Source: Trogon surrucura
Taxonomy: Eukaryota > Chordata > Aves > Trogoniformes > Trogonidae
NCBI GenBank assembly: GCA_020746105.1
Contig: CM036631.1
Coordinates: 12,772,558-12,836,557 of the forward strand
Reading direction: 5' to 3'
Length of the DNA: 64,000 nt
Both the position numbers and the translations under genes were made by a program. Below the pieces are notes generated by a model that saw only the letters and a list, made by a program, of their open reading frames with translations, ran no database searches and was not told where the DNA came from. Below, in pieces: positions 1-14,100 of this stretch. Positions within the stretch are counted from its first letter, which is position 1, and every line of letters starts with the position of its first letter.

Positions 1-3000
1 CTGGGATAACAGCATCTGAGTGGAAGATTATTACCACACATCCTGTCTCTCTGAGCATCCACAAATTGGTACAGGAATTTGAACTGACAGATTTATCCCA
101 ACAGTAAGTAATTGGCTGTTTCACACAGTGTGGCAGATTGTCAGAGTAACATGACTATAACACAACACAGCACCAGTAGGATAACCTGAATTAAAACCAC
201 ATCACAGCAAGCTTATATACACAAGGAATTATTTTTCTTCTCAAGCAAGGTAACTTAACTGGCTGATTTTCCATGTAGTAGACTCCTAGAAACAAATTAC
301 AATTTAAAAAATACTTTCAAAAAAAATTCTGAGCTGCTTTGTTGTCATTTTACACAGACCTGCAGACCTTTTACAAAGACCTGCAATCCTCTGGGAGCAT
401 CTTCATTTTCATATGAACTGTTGGAGTCTTCTCCTTAGCATTCGAGCTTTTCAGATATATCCAAGTATTGACTAACATCCCTCTCTCCTACAAATACAGG
501 TGACCGCTGGCAGAACTGTCTGGTCATCTTAAAGGCTCATGATATACTGAATTTTCACATATAAATATACAATAGGAATGGTTATGGATATACTGAAATA
601 AAGAGGTTCTTGTTAACGTGATGGTAACTGTCTTAGCCCAGGTGTATGACATTTGGAGTGGACTAACAGACCCTACCTGCCTGGGTATGGCCAAAGAAAT
701 ATCAGTCTTTGGCCTTTGCAAAGAACAGAATGAATGGAATGGAATTTTTTCTCTTCTTGAAGGAACGCTCTCTAAAATCAGTGCTGAACAGGCTTCCCCA
801 GTCCCCATCGACCCACCGCTGCCGCTCGCCAGCACGTGTCACTGTGACAACAGCCCAGATTGCTCTGAGTGCTCCTCATTCATTTTTGAAGGGGAAAAAC
901 ACCTCTCTGCTGGTTTTCAGCCGTGACCCTTACTTCTCAGACTTCCATTAGTAGCGAGATTTACACAAATTATGCATTGGAGAGAGAAAAGTTTTTCTTT
1001 TTGTGATAATGCAGATCATGAGAGACGTCGTTGATTTTTCTTTAAGATGTAATCTAATTCTGAAAGCTGCAGTGAGAGCACAAAGCGTATCTGATAGCTC
1101 AGAGCTGCAATGTTCAATTTTCCTTGCACGGTACACATATTGAGGCACGGGAGAGACTGTCAGTTTTGTGCTCCAGCACCGACGACGAGACACTTAGCGT
1201 GTACTTTATATTGCAACAAAGGCCGTTCGCACGGAGCATATGATAAGACCAAAGAACAAGGAAAGAGAAAAATGTTAACAAGAGCAGCATTTCTCATGGC
1301 ATATCTCGTATCACTCTCTTTATGGCCATTAATGTTCCTTTGGTATTTGCCCCTTCTACCCTGAAGAAAGGCTTGAGTTGTCTTTATAGTTCCTGGGAAA
1401 CCCTGAATGCACAGGGTTGTAAGCACAGATCTCCAAGGCGGCTTTAGAACTTCTATAGAGATCTACAAATGTACTGACAAAAGATATGCATACTTTGTTC
1501 CTATTTTTCTCTCTGTCTTCTAAAAGAAGTCTCGTCACAAAATTTCTTAAAGGGAATTTGTTAATGAGCTCTCTGGCCATGAAGAAAGATGAAAACACAA
1601 TGCTGAGATAATTTGCTATATTGCCTTTCACTCTTCATACTTAGAGACAATACTGCTCACCTCACACCTTCATGCAGAAAAAAATTCAGTTTTAATAACA
1701 TGCATTTTAAAACTAGTTTAAACCTAAGAATTCCTGCTAGACTGCCTTCCCCCCACCAAAAAAACAAAACACCAAAACCCAACATTTCTCTCTTGTTACT
1801 AGAGTTATAACTAAACACGTGACAGAGTGACAGTGGATGCCAACAGCATTTATTCCACATTTCGCTTCAATAGCCACCTACCCCAGAGCAGATGTGACAC
1901 ACAGCAGCACGTCTGTGTTGTATGATAATACCTTCAACCGCTTAAGTCCTCTACATCCTTTCACTTGTATTTGAGAGAAGTAACACCATTGGTACTTAGC
2001 CAAAACCAGAAATACCCTGAGCTTGATTGCAGTGAGACGTGAAGGAAATCTAAGGTTGAGGAGGAGGCAGCCAGTAACCAGAGGAATTGTCTTTTTGAGG
2101 TCTGTTGGTGTGAATTTCAGGGGTCGCAGTCTAATTCCCAATAGACAGCACAGTCTTGCGCTACCACCCCTGCAAGGGAGTCCACCAAAACGTCAGCTGG
2201 GGTGCCAAGTCGTACACACTAGTGAGGTCCAACGATTGCTATGGCCCAGCCTGTGCACTTTGATGTAAAAAGCAGAGAATTAAACGACTGACTGCACATG
2301 GGTGGCATCTTCCAAGCTGAGTTAAGTCTCTTAAGTAATTGCCTCTTACTGTAAATTCTTACACAATATGTTACATACTGTGGATAAACTGAAGATGAGC
2401 TGTAATATTGGTTTCCCCTTAAAAACACCCTTAACTCTCATTGCTGAGCTGCTGGCTGTGATATTTACTGCTCCAAACACAGTTCTTACATTCGTTACGA
2501 TTGCAATGCTCTGTGTGAGCCAAGCAGGTTTAAAATATTTTCTCAGGCTACTTCTGGTTAAGAAGCTTTAAAATTTCTTTTTGATCAAAGTGGGAGCTGA
2601 AGTTTCCTCTCCCACACTTCTCTGCCAGGCTGTCACAAGCCACCACGCAGTCTCTGGAGAATTCACACGCCCCGAGTTTGTGCCGCCAACCCACGTGAAA
2701 CGTTCGCCCTCAGCACGGGAGGAGGCACACGAGCACACCCGCAGATCGCTCCTTAACTCGAGGAAGGAACCATCATTCCCAAACTCTAGTTTCTCCTGTG
2801 TGATTGATATTAGGATACTGCATTAAAAAAAGAAAAATAAAGAAAATATTCCCAGTAAACTAAATGCACAATGTCGATACGTAAATCCTCATAAGTTCAT
2901 CCGCTACATGAATGTTTTATTCTGGCTTCACTTAAGGGTTGGCTGATTTTACCCCTTTTTCTGTCCCATAAAACAATTTCCACTTTTTGTCCCCACGGGT

Positions 3001-6000
3001 GCTTTGTCCAGTGACTACAGCCATAAAGGTGTCTCCTCCAGGAGGAAACACCTAAAGACACTGGATGGCAGAGGAGTGAAGGGTGCTAGTTGCCAGAGGA
3101 CTCCCTTCTCAACCTGTTTCAGCAAATGCTTCAGGAACAGGCCACCTCCCCTTAAGAGCAGACGAAGTCATCGCTGTGGAGGTTCAGGGCACGACGTGCC
3201 GTCTGTCTGCTCACGGGAGATCGGCACACGGGGCTGAGGACAGCTCTGCTGCCAGCGGAGAGAGGAGCTGCTCTTTGATGTGGTCAAACCACGCTCGCTG
3301 CAGCAAGCCTGGGAAGGTAAGAAGTGTACACGCTGCGGGATTGCACAGCTGCTACTTCAAAGAAGAGAAGGAAAAAGAAATTACAGTTTCCCTAAAAAAA
3401 GCCCTTTTGGATGAAGTTTGAAGGGCAACACCTATTTACTCGTTGACAACAGCGCGTCCCAGAAAAGATCAAGGTAGAGGAGTTTAAAAATCTTCAAAAA
3501 TGAGATATAAGATCGAAACCGTCCAACACCGTGACCCAAATACACAGTCACAGCTTTTCAAGGAAGGATAAAAAAAGGTAAAATAGAAATAGCACCTTCA
3601 AAAGGAAGCCACAAACAACACTGATATCCAGAACAGACCAAAGATACAGATCAATAGGAAAAAGTTTTCAGCTGTCCCCAGCAGTTGAAATACCCTTGGA
3701 GTAAGTTCCCTAAAATATACTTCCGAAAGCTAGTGGATGTCACCTATACTAATCACAACGTGACAATTTGTGAACCTGGTATGACTGCACTTTAGTGCCC
3801 TCCAGGAAAAAAAAAAAAAAGAAAATAAAAAGAAACACGGAAATGGAAATGAAGCAATGAGGACAGGGGAGAAAAACTGTGAACATATTGGTCTCAGGAA
3901 GAAATGTGAGGAGGAAGGGGAGCAACTGCAGCTTCTACTACCTCCACAGCTGGCATTTTGTTGTGGTTTGTTGGGTTTCTTTTGATTAAAAAAAAAAAAA
4001 AGCCAAACTAACACTTTTTGTTATGCACAGATAATAACCTGCAGGTTACTTATTCCTCCTGCTGCAAAACTCTCCACGGCTCCTGCAGAAAACCCTCCTG
4101 GACTACCTGTTCAGCTGTGACCCTCCTCATAAGAGCTATGTAAAGCCCACTGACACCTGAAAAGCCTTGCAAAATCATGCAGTTCGCCACTGCCTTCCGT
4201 GGTTCTTCCAAACACGCACCGCAGATTCCCAATCTGCAGTATTTGCCTGCATATTTGATTTTAAACTGGTCTCCTGTGCCTGTGAGCTGACTGCATTCTG
4301 CACGCTTTCCTGAGTTGTGCCTTCCCAGAGCTCAGATTCAACTATATCCATCGTGTGAGAGCTCTCTCAAGCCATCAGAAGCACCAGTTAGAGCTTCAGT
4401 TGTCAAATTTGGGTGGTGTCATCAAGAGTTAATTCTCCGTCCATCTGCTCTCCAGCTGCTGGAAGTGCTATGAAGGGCTGGGGCTCAGCCCATGAGAATG
4501 GCTCTTCAGTCTTACACCAGTCAAAAGCTATTCTCCATTTTCACCCATCAACTGCCGGGGCACAGGGCAGAGCCCCTCAGAAGTATGATTCCCTGCACGC
4601 AGACCATGAATTGCTACAGGTGTGCATCAAACCCAATGATGTTTGTTTAAATTGCTGACTATCCTTTGCTTTCAGCTGGCAACATTCAGTGATAAGGAAA
4701 TCATCACAGCACCAAAACGGGAGGAAGGCAAAGACATGTCTGAGGTGAGGCTGGCCTTTTAGGAAGGCCAACAAGTCAGACATGGAAATGACCATTAAGA
4801 GCCTTTTCATGCCGTACCTGTTCCTTTTTCACATACCCGCTGGTCTTGTTTGGGGCTGGAGGGTGGGAGCTTTCCTGCAGTTAGGAGAGCAGCTGCAGTG
4901 AACTTTATTCAACAGTCTCTTCTCATTGCATGGGGCTCCCTCACCTCGAGTTTCAGTCAGCTTCTTCATCACACAAGCTACCTGCAAGAACGAGCAGTGG
5001 TTCTCCTGTGGAGAAATCCTGCCCTGCGAGTCTAAGGAAGGACCATGACCACAGAGCCAAATGCCAAGACCCACAACAAATGCCAGATAAATTCCACTAG
5101 ACAAAGCTCCACATGCTGCACACAAGTGCTTTCATCTGCAAGGTAGGTCCTTGGCCATTTAGAAGGGACATAGCAACTCCCCTCTCTTCCCTGGGTTTCT
5201 ACCATCATGCATCTTACAGGGCCCAGAGGCCACAGCCTCTTTTAATTCCCTCCACCACATTTAACAAGCATTTTTAAAAATGATGGGTGCACTTGTATTC
5301 ACAGGAGGCAGCACCTGCTCCATCAGCCCCGTCCCTCTATAACTGCAGTGCTGAATCATTGAGGCCAACACCAAGGAGAAAAACCTGGGTGCGCAGCCAG
5401 AGGAGATGCCACCGGCTTTTGCACGGCGCTCGGCCGGTCACGGCACTGCCCCACATGCCTGGGCAGACGGGGACGTGCCTGAAGCCCTCCTGCCTCCAGG
5501 GAAATCGGAGGGTGAGAGCACAAGCAAAAAAGCACAGTGACTTCTCCAGGTTATGCAGTAATGAGTAACAGAGCCAGGACTTGTAAATATTACATTTCTA
5601 TTCAACAAAATCCTCTCTTTGCTGCCAGCTGACGTTGAAGAAAGCCTGGCCCAAAGCACTCGGCCACAGAGCAGCTACCCTGAGAGCAACTGTGATGGTT
5701 TGTGGCCACTGATGAGGAATAACCCAAGTGTTACCACTTGGTTTCACAGAACTCTTGTAAATGAGGTAAGTGTCATTAACCCAGCTTTACAAGCAACAGC
5801 CCAAGGTTGCAAGCATCCCTGGAGGAAGGAGCAAATCACATTATTTAACTTTACTAGCAAAGCTCCTACAACCCACTACACCAGCGTGTAACTTTCATGA
5901 AACCTTGCAATAACTTCACGTTCCCATCGAAGACCCAACAGTCCCCCAAGCCGTCATGGGGGGTCTCAACAGCAGGTCAGACCAGCATCAGGAGCAGAGC

Positions 6001-7499
6001 TGGGGGCAGAGCCCATGTCCCCAGCTTCGGTGCGCACCACAAATGCGCTAAACGAGGACCTCCCCTTCCCTCCCTGGCAGAAAGTTGCCCCAAACCTTTC
6101 TTTCGCTGCTCAGTGAGAGCAAAGATGGAGCAGTGAACCCACTCCAAATGCAAACAACAGGCACTGGCTGTTTGGATACAAGAGTCAGCTCCTTCTGTCA
6201 CAGCCCTGGGCACAAGAGGGGTGCGGGAGGACAGGCTCGGGTGTGAGAACAACGTTGCACCATTTTTCTGAAAGAGAAGACCCCAAGTAACAGCAGCAAC
6301 TCACTCCTCAACCTCCGGGCACTGAATAATATATATAGTCTGCACACACTAGTTCATGGAGCTTGGATTTATTACGAAAAATCTCAAAGTCTGGGAACTG
6401 GTCCGCAAAACACCATCCTGGGCACTGAAATACCACATTTCTTCCCCCAGATGCAATACAAAAGCCAGGCAGGGTAGACACACGAGTGCAGCCCAGGTCC
6501 CGGGTGCCAGGCTAATGAACAGTAACCAGCAAGTTCTGCCACGGTAAGGAAGCCTGAAAACTGAGAAATAGATGACGAGCAACATATGAGGTTAAATCAA
6601 AAGGCCATAGCACTAGGAGAAAGCATCAAGAGGAGTTCTGGTGAAATTTCTGGATTTTTTACTGTAGGGTTAGCATATCAGAACTGCTGCAAGCTTGGAC
6701 TGCATGGGACCGACCTGAGCACTACAGGATCTCAGTGATGCTGTTTCTGAGGACATGGCATCAGACGGAAAGCACCCTCTGCATGGCAGAATACAGGCAT
6801 AAAAACACAGCTTGTTGTATAACTCAGCTTTGCATATACATAAACATATAGACTTATTTTTAAAGAAGACACCGTCCCTCTTACCACCTCTGTATGCATC
6901 TGTATGTATTTTCTGCTGAGGCAGTACGAATGTACTGAAAATGAGTGAAACTCCCTAGATGCATGTATAAACCATATAAACCCACGCACCCAGCGAGCGT
7001 GGGCGACACTGAATACGTGTTTAAGCACTGAAAACCACTTCCAAAGGTTATTTCTTCAGAATATTGTGGTGGCTTGCGGTAGTGATTCAGTGAGATGCTA
7101 ATACTGCTTAGCATCTGGCTCCATGTCAGGTGTAACATTTAGAGAGACAAAAAGTTAAAAAAAGAGAAAAGTTGGTACCTTTTTATCCAGGCTCAAACAA
7201 CCTGTCAGTCACAGCCATGAATCCCATAAAACCAAAACTAAGGCTACATTTCCGGAAGAGGGAAAACACACGTACATAGCTCGATAGGAAACACAGTGTG
7301 AATATTTCAGCTGTCTCAGTGAGACACCTCATCCAGCCCCCTCAGCTCTGTGGTACCCGGGCTGCTCACAGCCTTCCCCACAGCTGGTGCGTGAAAACAT
7401 CACTCTTTAGCCACATTCTGGCTCCCCACCCCCTTCCTTTCCCAAGCTTCAGTTTATATTTGTAGAAAATATAGAGGCGCTGCCTTTGAAGAGTAGTTA
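1..7499. other. Intergenic DNA downstream of RRAS2
   Basis: No gene, RNA or repeat family is recognised here. Open frames are short and lack domains. A-rich tracts occur near 3810 and 3990. In mammals the next gene on this side is SPON1, pointing towards RRAS2; I looked for its thrombospondin-repeat exons on the plus strand and did not find them, so it probably ends outside the window. Confidence 0.6.
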
Positions 7500-7795
7500 C
7501 TAGAGACCACGGTTTGGGCGGCGACTGCTCAGGGCTGGGAGCCCCGGGAGCAGCCCCAGCCCTGCTGTCACCCGCAGCAGCGACCACTCGGGTCCCCCAA
7601 CAGACAACAGCAAACACGTCTGAGAACACCGGTCCCCGAGAACCTGGGGAGCTTCAAGTGTCTTTCCAACTGCAGAAACAGCATCAGCAAAGGTTGATGC
7701 TTTCCTGAAGAGGGCTCTCCCTCTCGGTTTACACAAAATCAGGAAGGGAAAAATAAATTAAAACCCACAACGAACCAAAACAAGACAGACGATAC

Positions 7796-7851
7796 CTGTT
7801 GTAACTCCATCTACTGTAAGACATGGTCCTGTTGCTGCCGACACCATCCAT
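7796..7851 (-). CDS. Candidate first coding exon of an unidentified gene (low confidence)
   Basis: On the minus strand an ATG in a strong context (GCCGGAGATGG) opens MDGVGSNRTMSYSRWSYN and then reaches an AACAG|GTATCG splice-donor-like site 56 nt later. The CpG-rich setting is that of a first exon. I do not recognise the peptide, found no partner exon at lower coordinates, and GTATCG is only a moderate donor. The frame also stays open beyond the donor as far as 7729. It may be chance. Confidence 0.2.
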
Positions 7852-8043
7852 CTCCGGCTCGGCTACGGTACTTCCAGCATCTCTCGCCTCCCGCCGGCTG
7901 CCGGGCTTGGGAACCACAGCCCTGCCCGAGGTCGGGCCCACCGCGGGGACGCGGGCAGACGCCTCCGGCCTGGCCAAAACTCGCCGCCCAGCAGCGGCTT
8001 CGCATCGAGCTCGGGATGCACGGAGCAAACCACTGCCCGCGCC

Positions 8044-8083
8044 GGGGAGGGAGGGATGAGGGGAGGGATGAGGAGGGGAGGGA
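8044..8083 (+). repeat. Short GGGAGGGATGAG tandem repeat / G-tract
   Basis: The unit GGGAGGGATGAG occurs twice in tandem and is followed by GAGGGGAGGG. With at least four G-runs on the plus strand, the stretch could form a G-quadruplex. It lies at the edge of the CpG-rich patch. Confidence 0.6.
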
Positions 8084-8145
8084 AGGCTCCTGGGGTTGCT
8101 GCCAAGGGGACGCAGGATGCTCTCAGCCCCCGGCAGACACAAAGG

Positions 8146-11100
8146 CGCTCAGGTAATAAACTGGAGCAAGGGTGTTAAGCTGCTTAAGAGATATTCAGCG
8201 AAGCTGTGCTGGGGAGCAGCAGCTTGTACGGCTCCTGCTCCGGCACAGGCGCTTTATTTATTTATTTGTTCTGGTTGCCACAGATACGGGTCCATCGCTC
8301 TGACATCAACCATCTCCCACCCCGCCGCGGGTCCCTGGGTCTCACCAATGTGATCCTCCAGGCAGGCAATGGTGACATCCCCTGGGTGCGCAGGTGGTGC
8401 CAGGAGCCAGCCACAGCCGGGCAGCATTGCGGGGTCACCTCCTGGCTGGGGACACAGCCCCACGCTCATCCCCCCTTCCCCCCAACAGGTCAGAGAACAG
8501 ACTTCTCCAGGGGCCACTGGGAGCCTGGCAAAAATGCTTTCCGTACCTCATTGCCCAGCCCCAGTTTGCACCGAAGCCGGGATGCCAGCGTGACATCCAT
8601 CCGGCCTGGATGTGACTCTTGCTGACTCGGGCACAGAATTGAGATCCAGGCCAGGCTTCACAGCTCCTTCCCACGTTTCCCTCGTGGGGACCAGCAAGGC
8701 TCAGTGTGGGGGCCCACCCCGAGGAGCTGGGGGGTCTCTCACACTCTGCTCCGCACGCCTCATCCATGCCTGCACGCTGGTGGGAGTCAGACCTCGCTTG
8801 CTCACTGAGTATTTTTGGATTAGTTCTGAGAACCTCTATATGAGGGCACTGTGAGGTAGTACTTCAAACCGAACCGCTCTACCAGAAAAAAAACAAACCA
8901 TCTTCCTTCAAATCTGCTTGTGGTTTTCCTTTCAGGAAAACAAAAAGTTCAGCAGAACTTTTTCAGCATTTCTGCCTTTTCAAGCTGCTTTTTTGATCAG
9001 GTCTGCCTTCAAACTGTGCAGCGGTTTCTTGTATCTTCTCTTAAAATATTTGCTTGCCATCAGTTTCCCCAGTGACGTTTGGTTGCCAAGATGCACAGCT
9101 GGGCAATGACAGGTGACAGAGACAGCTGGATCACGGGCCTCTGGACCGGACACCCATCACAGCTCCTCCCAAAGTTGGGTTTGGGCAGCAGATCTCAGAG
9201 GCAAGCCTTGCTGACGATGTTTGGACGCTCCCAGCACGAGGAGGACGGCTGCAGGGTCAGGTGCAGGCAGGCAGAGGTTTGACTCTCCAGAAACCAGTTC
9301 AGAGCTGCTGTGCTCAGGGCATTGTGTCCCGCTTGTGGCCCCAAGGCACCACGCTCTGTCCTGTGCTTCGCTCTTGATTTAAGGAGCTACAGCCTCCCAG
9401 CAGCCCGTAACACCACAGGCTGATAAGACCTGACTATACCTTGACCAAGAGAGGTCCTGTTGGGCTGCGCCTTTCTTACGTGAGTCTCCCACCTCTGCTT
9501 TTGCCATCTGACCCCACGACTCGCATCGCTGACAGTATTACTGTAAACCTGAAATTTTCAAGACAGCTTTGATGGAAAAGACGGGGCACTCACAAGCTTG
9601 CGCAAGGGGAACAGACACAGATCAGACCCACACTGGGGCTCCGTCAGCCATGGGAACGTTTTTCCTGCTATTTGCTCTGCTCTGTTAGCAGCACCACCAG
9701 CACACGCATCGCCGCGTCTGTGCACGGGCACATCTACACACATCTGAAATGAGTCACATCTGGGCCCTGTTTCCAGAGATTCCCTCTGACCACTGCAGAT
9801 ACAGGGGCACATCAAAGCAGGCGTGTTTAATGCAGGGCGATCAGAGGGGCTTGGCTTCTGCAGTACAAGCTGTTAATGCTGGAGCAGCGATAAAATTTCA
9901 GTTTTCTTACAACTGTTGGAGAGCCGTATCACAGAGTGACCATCCCAGTGCCAGCTGGGGGAAAGGTTGGAACCAAGTACTGAGAAAGTACAAAACTTTC
10001 CTTTATTAAGGTGTTTACAGCAAATGACCTTACCACCCAAATAAGCACGATCTAGAATATTGGCCTGGGCTGTTGAAATACTATAGAAATTGAATTGGCA
10101 GCAGCACTGAAGCAAACAGGCTGTTCCTGCATTTTCATGCCAGCACATATGATGCTGCAAACAAGTGACAAAGTACCTGCTGAGTCACTGGGTGATGTCT
10201 AACAGGTTCAACAGTGGGAAGTCAAAAAAACAACATAGAACAACTCCAGATTAGGTATTCTGGAAATACCAGGAGGCTTAAGTGTACATTTTGGGCATCC
10301 TCAGACTGTAGCTTTTTCTTGCAAAACCTCATGTTCACGACCAACCATCGTCTGTGGCTGCAAAATCCGCCCCTTCCTTACAGCCCAGTCGGAGCGCAGA
10401 GGCGAGCTCCAGAAAGGGACAGAGAGGTCTCTGCCTCTCCAGCCAGAAAGGCAGTGGCCAGAGCCCACTGCGGCATTTGCTTTCCCGCTCCAGAAACCCA
10501 CCAGCTGCATGGCCGTGCTCAGTGAACAGATCGCCAGCATCTCCCTTCACATCAGACAGGGCTCGAAGCTGCCTCTGCCAAGCACTGCTCAGGCCATTTT
10601 CTAGTCACAGCCACAAACAGTCCCTCAATGAGATTAGGAGTCCTTCAGCAGCGCTAATCAGTGCTGACGCAATCGGGGATTTCTCCAAGCCCTCGGGGCT
10701 GCTGCCTGCAGGGGACAACGCTCCTTGGTCTGCCCTGTGACCGGGACCTGCGCGCCCCAGGGTCAGCAGGGCACCAACTGCCCTTTCCCTGTGGTTTTGA
10801 CAAGAACACCCTCCCCTTTTCCTCTAGAGGGGCTGCCTGTGTTCAGCCCCAGGGCAAGATGATCTCCAGGAGGCGAGTGAGGACAGAGGGCTCCAAGCCA
10901 CAGGCAGCAGAGACCCAGACACCCAAGCACTGGCTCCTGAGCAAGGGCTTCCTCAGAAAATCACCGTGGTGCGCTTTCAGACACCGCTGCCCCCGGCACG
11001 CCGCCCGGGGAAAGTGCCAGGGTAACATTTATGAGATACCAGCAGGAGACTGTCGCAACCCAGCGCGTGTGTCATCTCCAGGGGGACTCGGGCAGACTTG

Positions 11101-14100
11101 AACAAAACATGCGTATTCTCCTTCAATAACCAGACAGATTTTAGGACAGCAACAGGAAAGCATAAAGAAAGAAGTCATAAACCCTTTGGCACCTGGGTAG
11201 ACATCCTTGCATCACTCTGCAGAATAAATATCTTAAAAACATGCTTGGGTTTATACTTAAACCCAAACATGATGACCTCCCGAGGTTTAAGCACACCCCT
11301 AAGCAAGGTCCATAAAGCAAGTCAGCAGAGCCTCAAAGCTATTCACTCCCTGTCCAGACAGATTTAGGAATTAAGAGCCTCAACCATTTGTTCCTGCAGC
11401 TAAAGGTACCTGGCCAGTGGCAATGGGAGATGCTACCCGTGTCTCCAGGTACAGTAACAACGCTGCAGAGCTGCCGCCTCACACAGGGCTTTTCTGCTTT
11501 AAAAGAAGTACAAGATGTCTGTGAAAACACACTATGTTATTAAAAAAAAAAAAAAAAAGCAAAGACAGGCTGCAAGGTATGTTATGTCCTACCACAGCTG
11601 AAAAAAAGGCGTAAAAGCACGTGGAGCTGCTGGAGAGCAGCTAGCCGTAACGAGGAGACACACACACCAACGGGACGACCAGAGGGGACTCCAGGCCACC
11701 TAAAATCTGTTCCAGGGAATAATACAACGTGTTATATTGGGGAACTAGGAAAGGAGGAATGCTGCTGTTTGTTTTTCCACATGCCCTCTTATTACCCTGC
11801 CAAAACAAAGCTCATGAAAGTTGGGCTTAACACTCTTGTCTGAAAACAGGATATTTACATCCTTAAGAGCATCTGGCCCATTTCTGTATTTCATCTTCCT
11901 TTCAAAGGATAGTACATCTTCTAAAAATTCCCCCCAAGAGTCAGTATAATTTTACCCTGCTCCCGATACAATAAACAACTCCATCCATCAGCCTCCAAGC
12001 GCTTTGCAAAGAAGCCAGCATCACTATTTGCATCTTCCAGAAAGGAAACCGAAGCCACGCAGCTTTCCCAACAGCCACCAAGAAACCACGGCAGGCACCC
12101 ATGCCACCCACAGCCTCCCGAGCCCCGCTCCAGCACCCCGCGCTGCAGCACCCCCCGAGCCCCAGACGAGCACAGGACTCCGGCTCTCTGGTGATCTCTT
12201 GCCTGGAAGCGTTTAGAAACCCGTCATCCTCCCTGGCTGCCGTGCAATCCGTGCGCGCTTCAAAGTTCCTCTCTTCACAAAAACAGGGAACTGACGCTGT
12301 GCTCACGGGAGCCTGATTTTTCTTCTTTTTGAGCAACTAGAAAATGCTCTATTTACTACATATACTGCATGTATGCTATATTTACTCTGTGGAAAATACA
12401 ATTACTAAACTAGAGAAAGTCCACAGAAGGATGGGTGCTGGCCTGTATTTAATAGTCTGCCTCCGTCTCAGAACACATTTCTGAAAGAACTGCATGCTGC
12501 TGTCACCCATTGGTACAGTCCTAGCAGCTCGTTAGCTCTTTTCATCCTCTACTCATTTCTGTAATATTTTCTAATTTTACACACGTACAGAAGCTGTTGT
12601 ATTTCAAACTGAAGATCGTGCTGATGGGTGGTGATAGCCACCTTCAGCAAAGCGTTCTTTCTTTCCTTTTTTAAAAAAGAAACAAAATCAGCCCAATTCC
12701 AGTCCTCATCTGCTAGAGGATTTGTATCATTGCTGATACCTTTGTGCTGCCAGGAGCTGCTCTCTGATGATTTCTTCCCAGTAATTTCTAATGCTTTTGG
12801 AGAGCTCTCCCAAAGAGAACATTTGTCTGAGGTCTGGTGGCCACCTCACCTTTGGCTCTGCAGTGTCACTGCACCGAGGTGACAAAGCTCCTGCTTCCCC
12901 AGCAGAGAGGACAGCCTGAAGCACGTGGTTGTTCAAAATATAAACAGGAGAGGTCTCACTTTGCTTTAATTACCAAAAAAATCAAGAAGTTAAAACAAGG
13001 CACAGTTCATAAAGGCAACTGGCATAGAGACGTGAGCATCATCAGTGTGCAACTTGCGCATCAGGAAGCCACAAATCAAGAAAAAGTACCACGACATTCA
13101 GAATTCACCAGGTATTCTCCCTCCCATTTCCCAGAAATACAACCAGGTAAGTGGATATTTTAAAAGTGGGATTACGGAGGAACAAGAAGTTCCAGCAAAC
13201 ACGTAGTACTTTAAAATGACCACAAGTGAGCCCTTCCAGTGAGAGGGATGACTGTGTAAGTAGAAGAGGTGCCAGGTCGTATTGCCAGTGTGGTACTTCC
13301 TACTTCCAGTAAGGCACGTAACTATTTTGTAAATAAACAAAAATCAGCTCCAGACACAGAATGGCTTAGTCTCACGACTACAAAGATAGGACAGAACGGT
13401 CTTTATGTCGAGACAAGCAGCCAGCACTTCAGGAATGTGACATTCTTCCGAGAGACAATGCAGGACAGGGTGTGTTTTAGAGGTTGCAGGAGAAATATCA
13501 GAGCGCACATGAACTTTTACTGCTTAGAAGTCACAGCAGGTGTTGCCTGAAAGTTGTAGTAGGAAGAAGAAAAGCATTAGGACTTTGTTTCACTCTCAAA
13601 GGTCAGCATCACATTCAAGAGATTTCCCTGCTCCCCAGGGAAATGCCAGGACTGGTGCCCAGACAACATTTTTCTCATGCTAACAGTAATCCTCATGTAG
13701 ATGTATTATTTAGCTGAACATGAAGTGTTTATACATAACTTTCTGACTCCAAATTATACTTGTTAGTAACGATATACATACTACATCATAATTTATATGC
13801 ATTTAATGTTTTAGATTGTAAGCATCCTTCCTGCTTTTCACATGAATTTATTCAGAATCACTATTTATAAATCATTGTTTTTTTCCTTAGCTACTGACCA
13901 TCCGGATTTTACAGAGTTCACAGAACAAAATAATGTGGAACAGCACTGACATATGGCCCCATTTAATTATAGATCAACAGCTTTGTTATGGCTTTTGACA
14001 TTCATTCCTATTCTGCTTGTAAAAATAAGAACTTTAACTCCGTACAAGGGTCGCGGTTAAAGCAGCATTTGAAAGCCCTGTAAATACCCACATGTGCCTA

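Larger units (their letters stand above)
7500..8145 (-). promoter_or_regulatory. CpG-rich patch downstream of RRAS2; possible promoter
   Basis: A GC- and CpG-rich block lies inside AT-rich intergenic DNA, with the densest CpG at 7860-8045. It is not a repeat I recognise. On the minus strand it contains a candidate first coding exon (7796-7851) in a good start context. It could be a CpG-island promoter of an unidentified minus-strand transcript, or simply a GC-rich intergenic patch. Confidence 0.4.

Noticed and set aside
10354..11101. Overlapping 128- and 146-codon open frames in moderately GC-rich DNA.
   Set aside because: They overlap other frames of similar length, show no family motif and match the background composition.
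12412..12450. A stretch reading KLEKVHRRMGAGLY, vaguely like the CR1 LLERVQRRATKMI region.
   Set aside because: It is too short and diverged, with no adjoining CR1 sequence.
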